This document shows, piece by piece, positions 25,635-34,374 of a DNA stretch of 64,000 nucleotides. This DNA is from G965197405 sp965197405. GTDB lineage: Bacteria > Chloroflexota > Dehalococcoidia > Lucifugimonadales > JAGWBF01. Position numbers and translations under genes: made by a program. Where the stretch lies: positions 930,001-994,000 of the forward strand of contig OZ240206.1 in assembly GCA_965197405.1 (NCBI GenBank), given 5' to 3'. How positions within the stretch are numbered: the first letter of the stretch is position 1; the number at the start of each line of letters is the position of its first letter. Below the pieces are notes generated by a model. It was not told where the DNA came from. It searched no databases and was given only the letters and a program-made list of their open reading frames with translations.

Positions 25635-28391
25635 CTAGCTGGTGGGGTCCTCCAGGGCCGCCTGGGCCGCGGCCAGGCGCGCCACAGGCACCCGGAAGGG
25701 CGAGCAGCTTACGTAGTCCAGCCCCTCGCGGTGGCAGAAGGCTATGCTGGCCGGGTCGCCCCCATGCTCCCCGCATATGCCCACCTCCAGGTCGGGCCGT
25801 GTGCGGCGGCCCTGCTCCACAGCTATGCGAATGAGCGCCCCCACACCCTCGGGGTCAATGGTGGCGAAGGGATTGGTGGGGAGAATTTCCTCCTGGATGT
25901 AGCGATTGAGGAACTTGCCTTCGGCGTCGTCACGGCTGAATCCATAGGTTGTCTGGGTGAGGTCGTTGGTGCCGAAGCTGAAGAAGTCGGCAGCCCTCGC
26001 CACCTCCCCCGCGGTCAATGCTGACCGCGGGACTTCGATCATGGTCCCGTAGAGGTAATGCACTCTGGTGTCCAGCTCCTGCTGCACCCTCTCCGCCACC
26101 GCTGACAGCCTCTCTTTCAACCTTTCCAGCTCGTTTACATGGGCTGTGAGAGGTATCATGATTTCCGGACGGACGGAGGTCCCCTCCTGGATAAGGCGGG
26201 CGCTGGCGGTGATGATGGCCTCCACCTGCATCTCGTAGATGGCCGGGAAGGTCAGCCCCAGGCGGCAACCCCTGTGACCGAGCATGGGGTTCGCCTCCCG
26301 GAGGGATTCCACCAGCTGAAGGAACTCTTCCCTGGGACGGACCTCCTCGGGGGGGGCGCCTTTGGCTTCCAGCACCGCCACTTCCCGGACAATCTCCTCG
26401 TATCGAGGCAGGAACTCGTGAAGGGGCGCATCCAGCAGCCGGATAATCACGGGAAGCCCGCCCATTGCCCTCAGAATGCCGGTGAAGTCGTCTATCTGGA
26501 GTTGCTTCAGGTGGGACAGCGCCTCGTAGAACTCGCCCACGGCAACGGGTAGACCATCCGACGGCGTGCGATGGCTGGCGGCCTCCGGGTGCTCTTCCTC
26601 CCAGCGCTCCGCATCCTGGGCGTTGATGAGCATTCTCTGGACGATGGGGACCTTGTCAGGCCCCAGGAACATGTGCTCCGTCCGGCAGAGGCCGATCCCC
26701 TCGGCCCCCATAGCTAGGGCGCGCTCGGCGTCGGTGGGGGTATCCGCGTTGGCCCACACGCCCAGCCTTCGCTCTTTGTCAGCCCAGGAAAGCAGAGTCT
26801 GCGCCTCCTGTAGCTCCCCCAGGCCCGGCTGGGAGGTGGGTATCGTACCAACGAATACTTCGCCGGTGGTGCCATCAACGCTTATGTCGTCTTCCTCCCG
26901 TATGGTATGGCCGTTGGCGGTGAAAAGCCGGTTTTGGACGTCTACATGCATCTCCTCGCAGCCCACCACGCAGGGCACTCCCAGCCCCCTGGTGACCACG
27001 GCGGCATGGCTGGTGACACCCCCCCGGCTGGTGAGGACGCCCTTGGACTCGATGATGCCGTGTATATCGTCGGGCTTCGTCTCCGGCCTGACCAGGATGA
27101 CGGAGACGCCGCGCTCTGCGACTTCGGCGGCCCTGGTCGCGTCGAAAAAGACCTTGCCGGTGGCGGCGCCGGGAGAGGCCCCGAAGCCCTGGGCCATGAG
27201 CGCCCGCGAGGATACGGCCCTATCCCTCGCCTCGCCATCGAACCGGGGCACGAACAGCTGGGACAGTTCCTCGGGGTCCACCCGCTTCAGGGCATCCTCT
27301 GTGGTTATCAAGCCCTCCCCCACCATGTCTACCGCCGCTTTTACCGCCGCCTGAACGGTGCGTTGGGCGTTGCGGGTCTGCAACAGATAGAGGTGGCCGG
27401 CCTCCACTGTGAACTCCATGTCCTGTACATCCCTGTAGTGACGCTCCAGCTGGCCCGCCATCTCGGCCAGGCGGCCATGAATGGCGGGAAGGCTCTCGGC
27501 CAGGCTTGAGATGGGGTCGGGGGTGCGTATGCCGGCTACCACGTCCTCCCCCTGGCCGTTGGACAGGTATTCGCCGTACAGGTCTCTCTGGCCGTTCACC
27601 GGGTTGCGGGTGAAAAGCACCCCCGTGCCGCTATCCTCCCCCAGGTTGCCGAAGACCATTCCCATTACGTTCACCGCGGTGCTCCAGTGGTGAGGGATAT
27701 TATAGTGGTCCCGGTAGCGGATGGCGCGGGGGCTGTTCCAGCTTTGAAAGACTGCCTGGACCGACTCTAGCAGCTGCTGCCAGGGGTCATCGGGGACATC
27801 CTTGCTCGTGGCATCTCGGATGGCCGCCTTGAAATCTCGTATCACGCCGCGTAGTTGCTCCGGGTCAAGCTCGTGGTCCAGCACGACGCCCGCCTTCCCT
27901 TTGTGGCGGGCCAGTATCTCCTCGAAGGTGGATGCGTCTACTCCCATCACCACGCTGGCGAATATCTGGAGAAAGCGCCTGTAGGCGTCAAGGGCCGGGC
28001 GCTCGTCGCCCATGAGCCTGGCCAGGCCGGGCACTATCTCGTCGTTGATGCCCAGGTTGAGGATGGTATCCATCATGCCAGGCATGGACACCCTCGCCCC
28101 TGAACGCACCGACACCAGCAGGGCATTGGCGGTGGAGCCGAACACTCGCCGGATGGACTTCTCCAACCCGTGCAGGTGTTCCTCGACTTCCTCCCAGAGT
28201 CCTTCGGGGAGTTGGTGGCCTCTTTCGTAGTATTCGCTACAGGCTTCGGTGGTGATTATGAAACCCGGGGGCACCGGCAGTCCCAGGTGGGCCATCTCCG
28301 ACAGGTTGGCGCCCTTCCCGCCCAGAAGCTCACGCATACCGGCGTTGCCCTCGTCAAAACCATATACCAGTTTCCTCCGCTGCTGTGCCAT
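25635..28391 (-). CDS. ppdK: Pyruvate, phosphate dikinase
   Basis: This 918-residue protein is full length for the family. It has an N-terminal ATP-grasp domain (GKGANLSEMAHLGLPVPPGFIITTEAC, SVRSGARVSMPGMMDTILNLG). The central phosphohistidine domain has LTSRGGVTSHAAVVTRGLG with His462. The C-terminal TIM-barrel PEP/pyruvate domain ends GICGEHGGDPASIAFCHREGLDYVSCSPFRVP with catalytic Cys873. It interconverts pyruvate + ATP + Pi with PEP + AMP + PPi. Together with the class V FBP enzyme at 47391 it supports a gluconeogenic direction. It lies downstream of the aldo/keto reductase (98-base gap), on the same strand. Confidence 0.97.
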   Translation of the reverse strand: MAQQRRKLVYGFDEGNAGMRELLGGKGANLSEMAHLGLPVPPGFIITTEACSEYYERGHQLPEGLWEEVEEHLHGLEKSIRRVFGSTANALLVSVRSGARVSMPGMMDTILNLGINDEIVPGLARLMGDERPALDAYRRFLQIFASVVMGVDASTFEEILARHKGKAGVVLDHELDPEQLRGVIRDFKAAIRDATSKDVPDDPWQQLLESVQAVFQSWNSPRAIRYRDHYNIPHHWSTAVNVMGMVFGNLGEDSGTGVLFTRNPVNGQRDLYGEYLSNGQGEDVVAGIRTPDPISSLAESLPAIHGRLAEMAGQLERHYRDVQDMEFTVEAGHLYLLQTRNAQRTVQAAVKAAVDMVGEGLITTEDALKRVDPEELSQLFVPRFDGEARDRAVSSRALMAQGFGASPGAATGKVFFDATRAAEVAERGVSVILVRPETKPDDIHGIIESKGVLTSRGGVTSHAAVVTRGLGVPCVVGCEEMHVDVQNRLFTANGHTIREEDDISVDGTTGEVFVGTIPTSQPGLGELQEAQTLLSWADKERRLGVWANADTPTDAERALAMGAEGIGLCRTEHMFLGPDKVPIVQRMLINAQDAERWEEEHPEAASHRTPSDGLPVAVGEFYEALSHLKQLQIDDFTGILRAMGGLPVIIRLLDAPLHEFLPRYEEIVREVAVLEAKGAPPEEVRPREEFLQLVESLREANPMLGHRGCRLGLTFPAIYEMQVEAIITASARLIQEGTSVRPEIMIPLTAHVNELERLKERLSAVAERVQQELDTRVHYLYGTMIEVPRSALTAGEVARAADFFSFGTNDLTQTTYGFSRDDAEGKFLNRYIQEEILPTNPFATIDPEGVGALIRIAVEQGRRTRPDLEVGICGEHGGDPASIAFCHREGLDYVSCSPFRVPVARLAAAQAALEDPTS

Positions 28392-28488
28392 TACCTACCC
28401 AAACCTCTCCCTGCCGCTCGGCATGATGTGTTTTGACCTGTAAAAGCTGGGGGCTACCCGCGTTCCCTGAGAGTCCCTGGACCCGCGC

Positions 28489-29499
28489 CTAGGAAGCCTG
28501 AGCCTGACCGGAAGTGAGGGAAGCCTCCTCCAGGTAGAAGCCGTTTTCCCAGAGATCGTCCAGCTGCTCGGACTCCTCCCTCGCCAGGTCCGGCGTCTCC
28601 GTAGCAGAGGCGTATGACTCAAGCTCCTCCATGCTCGTGATGTTGGGCAGGACGGAAACGATACTCCCCTGGGCCAGGCAGAACTTGATGGCCGACTGGG
28701 CCAGCGTCCGGCCCGTACCCTCCGCCAGGAACTTGACCCGGTCCGCCTTTTTCAGCGCCTGGGCCATCCACTCCGCCCTGCGGTGGGCCCGGTGGTCTCC
28801 CGGGTCGAAGGCAGGTACTTCGGAGTAGCGTCCCGTGAGGACCTCCGAGGCGTGGGGCACGCGGGATATAAGCCCGACCTGCTCCTCCTCGGCGATGGGA
28901 AAGAACCGGCGGGCCGGTTCCTGCTCCAGGATGCTGTAGATTATCTGGAGGGAATGGACATCCCGCTCTTTCATGGAGGCCTCCCCTTCCTCGAACCAGC
29001 CGATGTCCGGCCCGAGAGCGGAGCCGTAATAGCGTATCTTGCCCTCTCTCACCAGGGCGTCCAGCAGGTCGAAGACCTCATCCTTCTCTATGGCATCCAT
29101 GCGGGGATTGTGGAGCTGGTACAGGTCTATGTAGTCGGTCTTCAGACGCCTCAAGCTCTGCTCGCAGGCGAAGCGTATGAAGTCTGGCTCGAACTTCTGG
29201 GTCCGCTCCTGGTGGCCGATGCGCTCCAGGCTGTCATAGAAATCATAGCCGAACTTGGTGGCTATGAATATGTTGTGCCGCTCGTGGCCGAGCGCTTTTC
29301 CGAGAATCTCCTCGCCATACCCTTCCCCATAGGTATCGGCTGTGTCGAAGAAAGTTATCCCCATATCGAAGGCCCGCTCGAGGAGTTGCACCCCGTCCGG
29401 TTCTTCGATACGCCCCCACCAGGTGGTGGCCACCGTCCACAGCCCGAAGCCGATTTCGGACAGGACAAGGTCGGTCCTTGGCAGGTTCCGGTATTTCAT
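28489..29499 (-). CDS. Aldo/keto reductase
   Basis: This 336-residue TIM-barrel protein has the AKR catalytic tetrad visible: Asp52 and Tyr57 in FFDTADTYGEGYGEE, Lys82 in IATKFGY and His130 in DLYQLHNP. MKYRNLPRTDLVLSEIGFG is the usual start of the YdhF/Tas-like branch that uses NADPH. Substrate is unknown. The stop is 98 bases upstream of the ppdK start on the same strand, so co-transcription is possible. A palindromic repeat lies immediately upstream of the gene (29534-29587). Confidence 0.92.
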   Translation of the reverse strand: MKYRNLPRTDLVLSEIGFGLWTVATTWWGRIEEPDGVQLLERAFDMGITFFDTADTYGEGYGEEILGKALGHERHNIFIATKFGYDFYDSLERIGHQERTQKFEPDFIRFACEQSLRRLKTDYIDLYQLHNPRMDAIEKDEVFDLLDALVREGKIRYYGSALGPDIGWFEEGEASMKERDVHSLQIIYSILEQEPARRFFPIAEEEQVGLISRVPHASEVLTGRYSEVPAFDPGDHRAHRRAEWMAQALKKADRVKFLAEGTGRTLAQSAIKFCLAQGSIVSVLPNITSMEELESYASATETPDLAREESEQLDDLWENGFYLEEASLTSGQAQAS

Positions 29500-29533
29500 C
29501 TCTCACGCTCCCCGATGACACTTTCTTGCCATG

Positions 29534-29587
29534 CCATACTGAGCCTGTCGAAGTATTTGAGACCCTTCGGCTACGCTCAGGGTGACA
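29534..29587. repeat. Short palindromic repeat (CTGAGC..GCTCAG type)
   Basis: ACTGAGCCTGTCGAAG and CTTCGGCTACGCTCAGGGTGACA form an imperfect inverted repeat. This is a dispersed hairpin type common in Chloroflexota and other genomes, seen here once in the clean short form and partly inside 24539-24692. Confidence 0.55.
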
Positions 29588-29609
29588 GAATTGGGGCGGT
29601 TAAAGGCCC

Positions 29610-30203
29610 CTAGAGTCCCAAAGCCCCCTTGACCTTGCCCACCTTGTCGTTAAACTCCTCGTCCGTGAGCACGGGGGCGAGGTGTCCGAGGGTTACACTC
29701 TCTGAAAGGTCTACCCAGGACTTGCAGCCGCCATAACCGGGCAGATAGGGGACCGTCCTGGATTCCTCCAGACGGTATAGCCTCAGCAGCATGATGGACA
29801 GGGGGTGCCTGGGTTTCCAGTGCAACCTCTTCTGGGCGTAGTCCTGTGTCCAGATGTGGTGGGGCGAGAGAGCATCCACTCCCTCCTGCTCCGTAAGCTC
29901 TATAACTTCCTCCACCTTTGCCCAGTGAGAGAAGGTAATGGTCTCCCCACCCTGGGCCTGGGAAAGGACCTGGCGCAGGTCCTCGTGATACCCCTCCTTG
30001 AGCAGCTCTTCTTTCTGGTGCTCAAAGGTGGGGTACAGGAGGAACTCGGGGTACAGCACCCGGAAGTCCTTCCCTTCCTCGCTGATGCCTCCCTTTCGCA
30101 GCAACAGGACCTGCTCGCCCCGGCCAAGGGCCTTCACAGTGACGGCCCACTCTTTCAATGCAATCTGGGCAATCTGGGCGGTCTGGCAGACAATCGCAGG
30201 CAT
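29610..30203 (-). CDS. DUF1802 family protein
   Basis: This 197-residue protein contains ALKEWAVTVKALGRGEQVLLLRKGGISEEGKDFRVLYPEFLLYPTFEHQ, the hallmark of DUF1802. These short proteins occur in Chloroflexota, cyanobacteria and others, and have no proven function. Conserved polar residues (RKGG, H66 in TFEHQ, W and H in THIW-like segments) suggest a binding or catalytic role, but none is established. The start at 30203 may be a few residues too long (MPAIVCQTAQIAQI); the conserved part starts at ALKEW. A 400-base gap lies upstream. Confidence 0.82.
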   Translation of the reverse strand: MPAIVCQTAQIAQIALKEWAVTVKALGRGEQVLLLRKGGISEEGKDFRVLYPEFLLYPTFEHQKEELLKEGYHEDLRQVLSQAQGGETITFSHWAKVEEVIELTEQEGVDALSPHHIWTQDYAQKRLHWKPRHPLSIMLLRLYRLEESRTVPYLPGYGGCKSWVDLSESVTLGHLAPVLTDEEFNDKVGKVKGALGL

Positions 30204-30604
30204 AGCCGTTGGCCCCCATACTCAAGCTGTGCATCACTCCGTTCATATTATCACCAAAGCCTGGTGGCCTCAAGCCACATCAGCCCAGGCAACTTTCAAT
30301 CAACCTCAGCACCCTCGTCATTAGACTATTCTACGATGGTTCTGTCCCGGCACGAGTTTGTCGCGGGACGTGTGGTCTCCATGCAGGGTGTACACGTCGG
30401 TGTCTCACAAGGGGGTTTGTGTTCGAGAGGAGCTTGCCATATCAGGAAGGGGATCTGTCTGGTTAAGAGGAGGTCGCCAGCCAGACGGGACTCTCAGTTT
30501 GGGGTTGACCCAAGGAGCTAAAGCAAGGGAGGAATTGGGGGACTGATGCGGTTGCGGTCAGAAAGCGGAGCGGGATGCCTGGCTGCAGGGTAAGCATGGC
30601 ACCA
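30204..30604. other. Intergenic, no recognised content
   Basis: This 401-base gap separates the DUF1802 gene from the SDH-type protease gene, both on the minus strand. It contains a GTCCCGGCACGAG/TCGCGGGAC hairpin around 30342-30368 but no T-run, no convincing small gene and no RNA family I recognise. Confidence 0.4.
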
Positions 30605-31477
30605 TTATTCTGAGCCGAGCACCCAGGAAGAGCGCCTGCCCTCATAGAAACGTGCAAGTCCCTCTACGGCACCAAGGTTGTAATACTTGGCCCAGAGCCG
30701 CCAGAGCATTTGCCACTGCACACCTTGCAAATCGGCCTCTTGAACGGGAAGACCCGCGGCCTTCGCGTCTTGTACACCAAAGAGAGCAGCATGAGTGCGA
30801 GGTCTAGTAATTAATGGCTCTTTCAGGCGGTCGCTCAGGTTTGTTACACATTCTGCACTCCTGTCGGGATTGCTTCTTAGCGCTTCTGAAAGCAGGTCTT
30901 CGGTTCTGTCTAGTGCAGAACGAGATTGTTGAACCGCCAAGGCATCAACATTGCTAAGTAAGGACGCATACAAGGGGTAGGTATCCGGTGCGTCTTGCAC
31001 TTTTTGAGCCGCATCATCAACTGCTGCGATTATATCCTTTGCAGCAATAAGAGAGCCGTTCCTGAGGAATTGGGGATCTATTGGGCCCAAGTCGCTGATT
31101 GGCGCCATAAGAATGTGATGCGCTCCCATTGCCAAAAGGGTAGCTGCACTTTTAGCAATATCTGGCACAATCACAGTTAATTCCCGGCACCTTGCTTGAG
31201 CTGCCCTTACCAGCCTGACTGCTGTTTCACCGTCTCCGCCTGGTGAGTATAATAGCAAGTGCAAGTCAGTGTCGGGATTTGCATCATAGATCAAGTCTTC
31301 AAACAACGTGACACTATGAGGGAAAATAGCGTCAATCAGCACGATGAGGCAACAACAGTGACGGTCTTCATATTGACGAATTAGGTCTTGTCTTTCGTAT
31401 CTAGCTGACTGTGATGCGTGAAAGAGCGGGGTTTGTTGTGGTGAGGGGGCAAAACCTTCATCAGGAACGGTGGTCAC
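30605..31477 (-). CDS. SDH-type ClpP-like serine protease
   Basis: This 290-residue protein belongs to the serine dehydrogenase proteinase (SDH_sah) branch of the ClpP/crotonase fold. IVLIDAIFPHSVTLFEDLIYDANPDTDLHLLLYSPGGDGETAVRLVR gives the oxyanion-hole Gly-Gly (80-81). VIVPDIAKSAATLLAMGAHHILM places the likely nucleophile at Ser110. DLGPIDPQ follows, as in SppA/Clp-like proteins. There is no signal peptide or membrane helix, so it is cytoplasmic. Start ATG 31477 overlaps the stop of the small upstream gene by four bases, so the two are translationally coupled. Confidence 0.85.
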   Translation of the reverse strand: MTTVPDEGFAPSPQQTPLFHASQSARYERQDLIRQYEDRHCCCLIVLIDAIFPHSVTLFEDLIYDANPDTDLHLLLYSPGGDGETAVRLVRAAQARCRELTVIVPDIAKSAATLLAMGAHHILMAPISDLGPIDPQFLRNGSLIAAKDIIAAVDDAAQKVQDAPDTYPLYASLLSNVDALAVQQSRSALDRTEDLLSEALRSNPDRSAECVTNLSDRLKEPLITRPRTHAALFGVQDAKAAGLPVQEADLQGVQWQMLWRLWAKYYNLGAVEGLARFYEGRRSSWVLGSE

Positions 31478-31659
31478 AGCTTAGTCCTCATGGTGGTCGA
31501 GAGAGCAGGTGGTTTCCCTTTCCTGAGTTCTTGTCCCGCACGTCGTGCGGCTAACGCCCTAGCTATCTTTTCTTGCCAGTTCGCTTCAATGGGATTATCC
31601 TTTCTAGTCCTCCCCTTAAGAAGGTTGAGAGATTCTTGCGAATTTGTCTGCAGTACCAT
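31474..31659 (-). CDS. Small basic protein coupled to the SDH protease
   Basis: This 61-residue protein (MVLQTNSQESLNLLKGRTRK, then an Ala/Arg-rich helix ALAARRAGQELRKGKP) overlaps the protease start by four bases (ATGA type), which argues it is real. The middle helix, NPIEANWQEKIARALAARRAGQEL, is amphipathic. I recognise no family. The constant coupling suggests an adaptor, regulator or antitoxin-like partner of the protease, which is inference. Confidence 0.65.
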   Translation of the reverse strand: MVLQTNSQESLNLLKGRTRKDNPIEANWQEKIARALAARRAGQELRKGKPPALSTTMRTKL

Positions 31660-31712
31660 GATTCGCTCCTAACTGCCGAACGGTTTGGTAAAAGGTCAAT
31701 AACATTGTAAAT

Positions 31713-31742
31713 ATTATAATTCATTCTTGCCTTGTTGTTCAA
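31713..31742 (-). promoter_or_regulatory. Promoter of the small protein-SDH protease operon
   Basis: On the minus strand, TTGAAC (31737-31742), an 18-base spacer and a perfect TATAAT (31713-31718) lie 54 bases upstream of ATG 31659. A CTTGTTG/CAACAAG inverted repeat (31731-31746) covers the -35 box and could be an operator. Confidence 0.65.
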
Positions 31743-31756
31743 CAAGTGGTGGTCAT

Positions 31757-31786
31757 TGATATTCTCAACCCGTATTGAGAATATCA
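31757..31786. promoter_or_regulatory. 12-bp perfect inverted repeat (operator candidate)
   Basis: TGATATTCTCAA, a six-base spacer (CCCGTA) and TTGAGAATATCA form a perfect dyad between the protease-operon promoter and the divergent mog promoter. It lies just upstream of the -35 box of the former and 38 bases from the -10 of the latter. No T-run follows, so a protein-binding site is more likely than a terminator. Confidence 0.6.
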
Positions 31787-31820
31787 GTTCGCCAGCCGCG
31801 TGGATGTATGCCGCTCATTA

Positions 31821-31829
31821 TGCTATAAT
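31821..31829 (+). promoter_or_regulatory. Extended -10 promoter of mog-trmD
   Basis: TGCTATAAT is an extended -10 element with a consensus TATAAT at 31824-31829, 46 bases before the mog ATG. No good -35 hexamer is visible, which fits an extended -10 promoter. Confidence 0.6.
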
Positions 31830-31874
31830 CGGCCTCTCACCCATGTTAGCAAGCTAAAAGGCGGGGTGTAGTCA

Positions 31875-32420
31875 ATGTTCAGACTTGCAGTCCTGACTAT
31901 CAGCACTTCCGGCTTCCACGGACAGCGCGAGGATACCAGTGGGAAGGCCATCCAGGAGATTCTGGCCCCGCCGGACTACGAGTGCCTCCGGTATGAGGTG
32001 GTCTCTGACGAGAAGGAGATGATAGCCGACAGTCTGATGAGGTGGTCCGACGGGGGCGAGGTGGACCTGATAGTGACCACCGGCGGCACCGGCGTGGCCC
32101 CAAGGGACGTGACTCCCGAAGCCTGCCTTTCGGTGATAGACAAGGAGGTCCCCGGACTGGCGGAGGTCATGAGGTCCCGGACCCTGGAAAAGACGCCCAT
32201 GGCGATGCTGAGCCGGTCCGTAGCCGGTATCCGGGGCCGCACCCTCATCGTGACCCTGCCCGGCAGCCCCAGGGGGGTCCGTGAGTGCCTGGAGGTGATA
32301 CAACCCGTTCTGCCCCATGCCCTGGAGCTCCTGAGAAGTGAAGCCAAGGGACACCCCACTGACCACGACTCTTCAGGACATACGCGCCCGTCACAAGAAC
32401 GCCAACATCCCTCGGGCTAG
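31875..32420 (+). CDS. mog: Molybdopterin adenylyltransferase (MogA/MoaB family)
   Basis: This 181-residue protein has the MoCF domain: FRLAVLTISTSGFHGQREDTSGKAI, DLIVTTGGTGVAPRDVTPEAC, MRSRTLEKTPMAMLSRSVAGIRGRTLIVTLPGSPRGVRECLEVI. TTGGTG and PGSPRG are the nucleotide and molybdopterin contacts. The enzyme adenylates molybdopterin before metal insertion, upstream of the MocA step encoded at 6187. The last 20 or so residues are a polar tail without homology. It is followed after 33 bases by trmD on the same strand, an unusual pairing. Confidence 0.93.
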   Translation: MFRLAVLTISTSGFHGQREDTSGKAIQEILAPPDYECLRYEVVSDEKEMIADSLMRWSDGGEVDLIVTTGGTGVAPRDVTPEACLSVIDKEVPGLAEVMRSRTLEKTPMAMLSRSVAGIRGRTLIVTLPGSPRGVRECLEVIQPVLPHALELLRSEAKGHPTDHDSSGHTRPSQERQHPSG

Positions 32421-32453
32421 CCCCAGCGTCGTCCGGCCACCCGTCACGAAGCC

Positions 32454-33203
32454 ATGCGCATACACATCCTGACCCTCTTCCCCGCCATGTTCCAGGGGCC
32501 CTTTCACCAGAGCGTCATCAGTCGCGCCGTGGAGAGGGGGCTGGTCCAGATACAAATAGGCGACATCCGGGACTACACCCGCGACAGCCACCATACCGCA
32601 GACGACTACCAGTACGGCGGCGGGCCGGGCATGGTGTTGAAGCCGGACCCTGTCTTTGAGGCGGTGGGGGATGCGCTGTCTCACTACCCCGAAGGGATAA
32701 GGCGTGAGACGCCCGTCGTACTCCTGTCTCCCCAGGGCCGTCTTCTCCAGCAGAAGGCCGTCGAGGAGTTGTCCCGGCGGCCCGGCATGGTGCTTATCTG
32801 CGGCCACTATGAAGGGGTTGACGAGCGGATAAGGGATAACCTGGCCACGGACGAAATCAGCATAGGTGATTACGTGCTCACGGGCGGAGAGCTGGCGGCC
32901 ATGGTGCTGGTGGACGCAGTGGTGCGGCTCATACCCGGGGCGGTTGGCTCAGCGGAGAGTGTGCAGGGAGACTCCATAACCTCCGGCCTTCTACAGCACC
33001 CCCTGTATACCAGGCCGCCGGTATACCAGGGCCTTGAAGTCCCCCCCGTTCTGCTGTCCGGGAACCACAGCGAGATAGCCCGGTGGCGCAGACGGCAGGC
33101 CTTGCTCAGGACTCTGACGCAACGGCCCGGCTTGCTGGAGGAGGCCGATCTTACGCCCGAGGACCTCGATTTCCTCCGGTCCCAGGGCTACGCAAAAGGT
33201 TAA
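32454..33203 (+). CDS. trmD: tRNA (guanine37-N1)-methyltransferase
   Basis: This 249-residue SPOUT enzyme has MRIHILTLFPAMFQGPF, the substrate loop DYQYGGGPGMVLKPDPVFEA, the knot motifs VLLSPQGRLLQQ, LICGHYEGVDERI and EISIGDYVLTGGELAAMVLVDAV, and the C-terminal signature YTRPPVYQGLEVPPVLLSGNHSEIARWRR. It methylates G37 of tRNAs with G36 to prevent +1 frameshifts and is essential in most bacteria. It usually neighbours rpsP, rimM or rplS; none is here. Confidence 0.97.
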   Translation: MRIHILTLFPAMFQGPFHQSVISRAVERGLVQIQIGDIRDYTRDSHHTADDYQYGGGPGMVLKPDPVFEAVGDALSHYPEGIRRETPVVLLSPQGRLLQQKAVEELSRRPGMVLICGHYEGVDERIRDNLATDEISIGDYVLTGGELAAMVLVDAVVRLIPGAVGSAESVQGDSITSGLLQHPLYTRPPVYQGLEVPPVLLSGNHSEIARWRRRQALLRTLTQRPGLLEEADLTPEDLDFLRSQGYAKG

Positions 33204-33279
33204 GTCGTCGAATCGTTGAATCACCGGGGGGCTGTCAACCAGGCCCCTGGGCCTTTTTATTCTCATGGAAAAGCTGCCG

Positions 33280-34197
33280 TCAGGCTACTGGGGGGTTGCG
33301 CCGGTACCAGTCCACTATCTCGGACCCGGTGGCGGTCCACACTCCCTGACGCCCCGTCATGTAGCCCAAGGCGTCGTCCAGGTAGCCTATCCGGAAGGGC
33401 TGGCCAATCAGCCAGGGGTGCAGGTTCAGCACCAGGACCCGTCCATTCTGCGCGCCATCCTGGTAAATAGTCTCGAAGCCCTCCTTGAGCATCTCGCCGT
33501 ACCTGTGTACAGGGACACGCCGGTCCCAGAGGGCGTTGACGTCATCCATCTCCAGCATGATAGGCAGTGCAACCATCCCCCCCTGGGGAGTATTTATAGG
33601 ATAGGGCTGCTCATCGTTCACCCAGTCGCACACGTACTGGATTCCCGCCTGGGCCAGTAGCTGGGGTGTCCTTGACGACTCCCCATACTCCGGCCCCAGC
33701 CACCCTGACGGCTCTGAGCCCGTCGTGCGTCTGAGGGCATCCACCGATGTCCGGATGTACTCCAACTCCTCCTGCTCGGACATATTGCCGGAGATCATGC
33801 GACTTACCGAAATGCCATGCCCAATAATCTCGCAGCCCCGCTTCTGGCAGTGCTCGACCAGGTAGGGGTAGGTCTCGGCCGTGAGGGCGTCCATAGCCAC
33901 TGTGGGCTTGATCCCGTGCCTTTCCAGCACGTCGAGGACCCGGAAAATCCCCACGCGGTGGCCATACTCCCGGTGGCTCATGCGGGCGTAGTCGGGGAAG
34001 GGACGGGGACCCAGTCCCCCCGCGAGGTTGGCGGCGGTGAAGGTGCCCTCCGGCGGGTCCCACTCCATGCGCTCCAGGTTGACTATGACACAGAGGGCCA
34101 CCCGGGCGCTCCTGGGCCACCTCAATATCCCCCGTTTTATGAAGGGAGACCAGTCGTAATGCTCGTGGTCCATCCCAAATCGTCGCTCTGCGGGCAT
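33280..34197 (-). CDS. PuuE-like polysaccharide deacetylase family protein (copy 1)
   Basis: This 305-residue protein has the NodB-homology barrel in its allantoinase-like (PuuE) form: FPDYARMSHREYGHRVGIFRVLDVLERHGIKPTVAMDALTAE, GCEIIGHGISVSRMI (metal His), WLGPEYGESSRTPQLLAQAGIQYVCDWVNDEQPYPI and LHPWLIGQPFRI. There is no signal peptide, so the substrate is probably small and cytoplasmic, not cell-wall glycan. It is a paralogue of the next gene upstream (34375-35283), separated by a repeat element, and shares RDYG/HREYG, DEQP/DDQP and LHPWLIGQP/LHPYLIGQP. Confidence 0.88.
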   Translation of the reverse strand: MPAERRFGMDHEHYDWSPFIKRGILRWPRSARVALCVIVNLERMEWDPPEGTFTAANLAGGLGPRPFPDYARMSHREYGHRVGIFRVLDVLERHGIKPTVAMDALTAETYPYLVEHCQKRGCEIIGHGISVSRMISGNMSEQEELEYIRTSVDALRRTTGSEPSGWLGPEYGESSRTPQLLAQAGIQYVCDWVNDEQPYPINTPQGGMVALPIMLEMDDVNALWDRRVPVHRYGEMLKEGFETIYQDGAQNGRVLVLNLHPWLIGQPFRIGYLDDALGYMTGRQGVWTATGSEIVDWYRRNPPVA

Positions 34198-34228
34198 GGG
34201 TTTCCCTCCTTCAGGCGTAGGCAGGTCT

Positions 34229-34365
34229 GAAAGGGTGTTTCCAAAGGAGTTGCCTTAGGGCCTCCCCTCCCTTGGCGGAGGAGGACTGAGGTGAGGGTGA
34301 GGGCAGTCCCCCTCATCCTCACCTTCTCCCACCAGGGGAGAAGGAACTTTTTAGACACCCTCTGA
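34229..34365 (+). repeat. MITE-like element, AGAGGGTGT family, copy 3
   Basis: The left end GAAAGGGTGTTTCC and right end TTTTTAGACACCCTCTGAG are inverted. The interior carries CTCCCCTCCCTTGGCGGAGGAGG, TGAGGTGAGGGTGAGGG, CCCCTCATCCTCACC and CTTCTCCCACCAGGGGAGAAGG. It sits between the two deacetylase genes. Confidence 0.7.
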
Positions 34366-34374
34366 GACCTGTCC

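Noticed and set aside
25380..25776. Overlapping frames near the end of ppdK and the start of the MDMPI gene
   Set aside because: They are out of frame with both well-supported genes.
30358..30657. Short frames in the gap between DUF1802 and SDH protease genes
   Set aside because: Compositions look random and neither has a ribosome site or domain.
33204..33279. Possible terminator after trmD (AGGCCCCTGGGCCTTTTTATT)
   Set aside because: The T-run is good but the stem would have a two-base loop; no stable hairpin could be drawn confidently.
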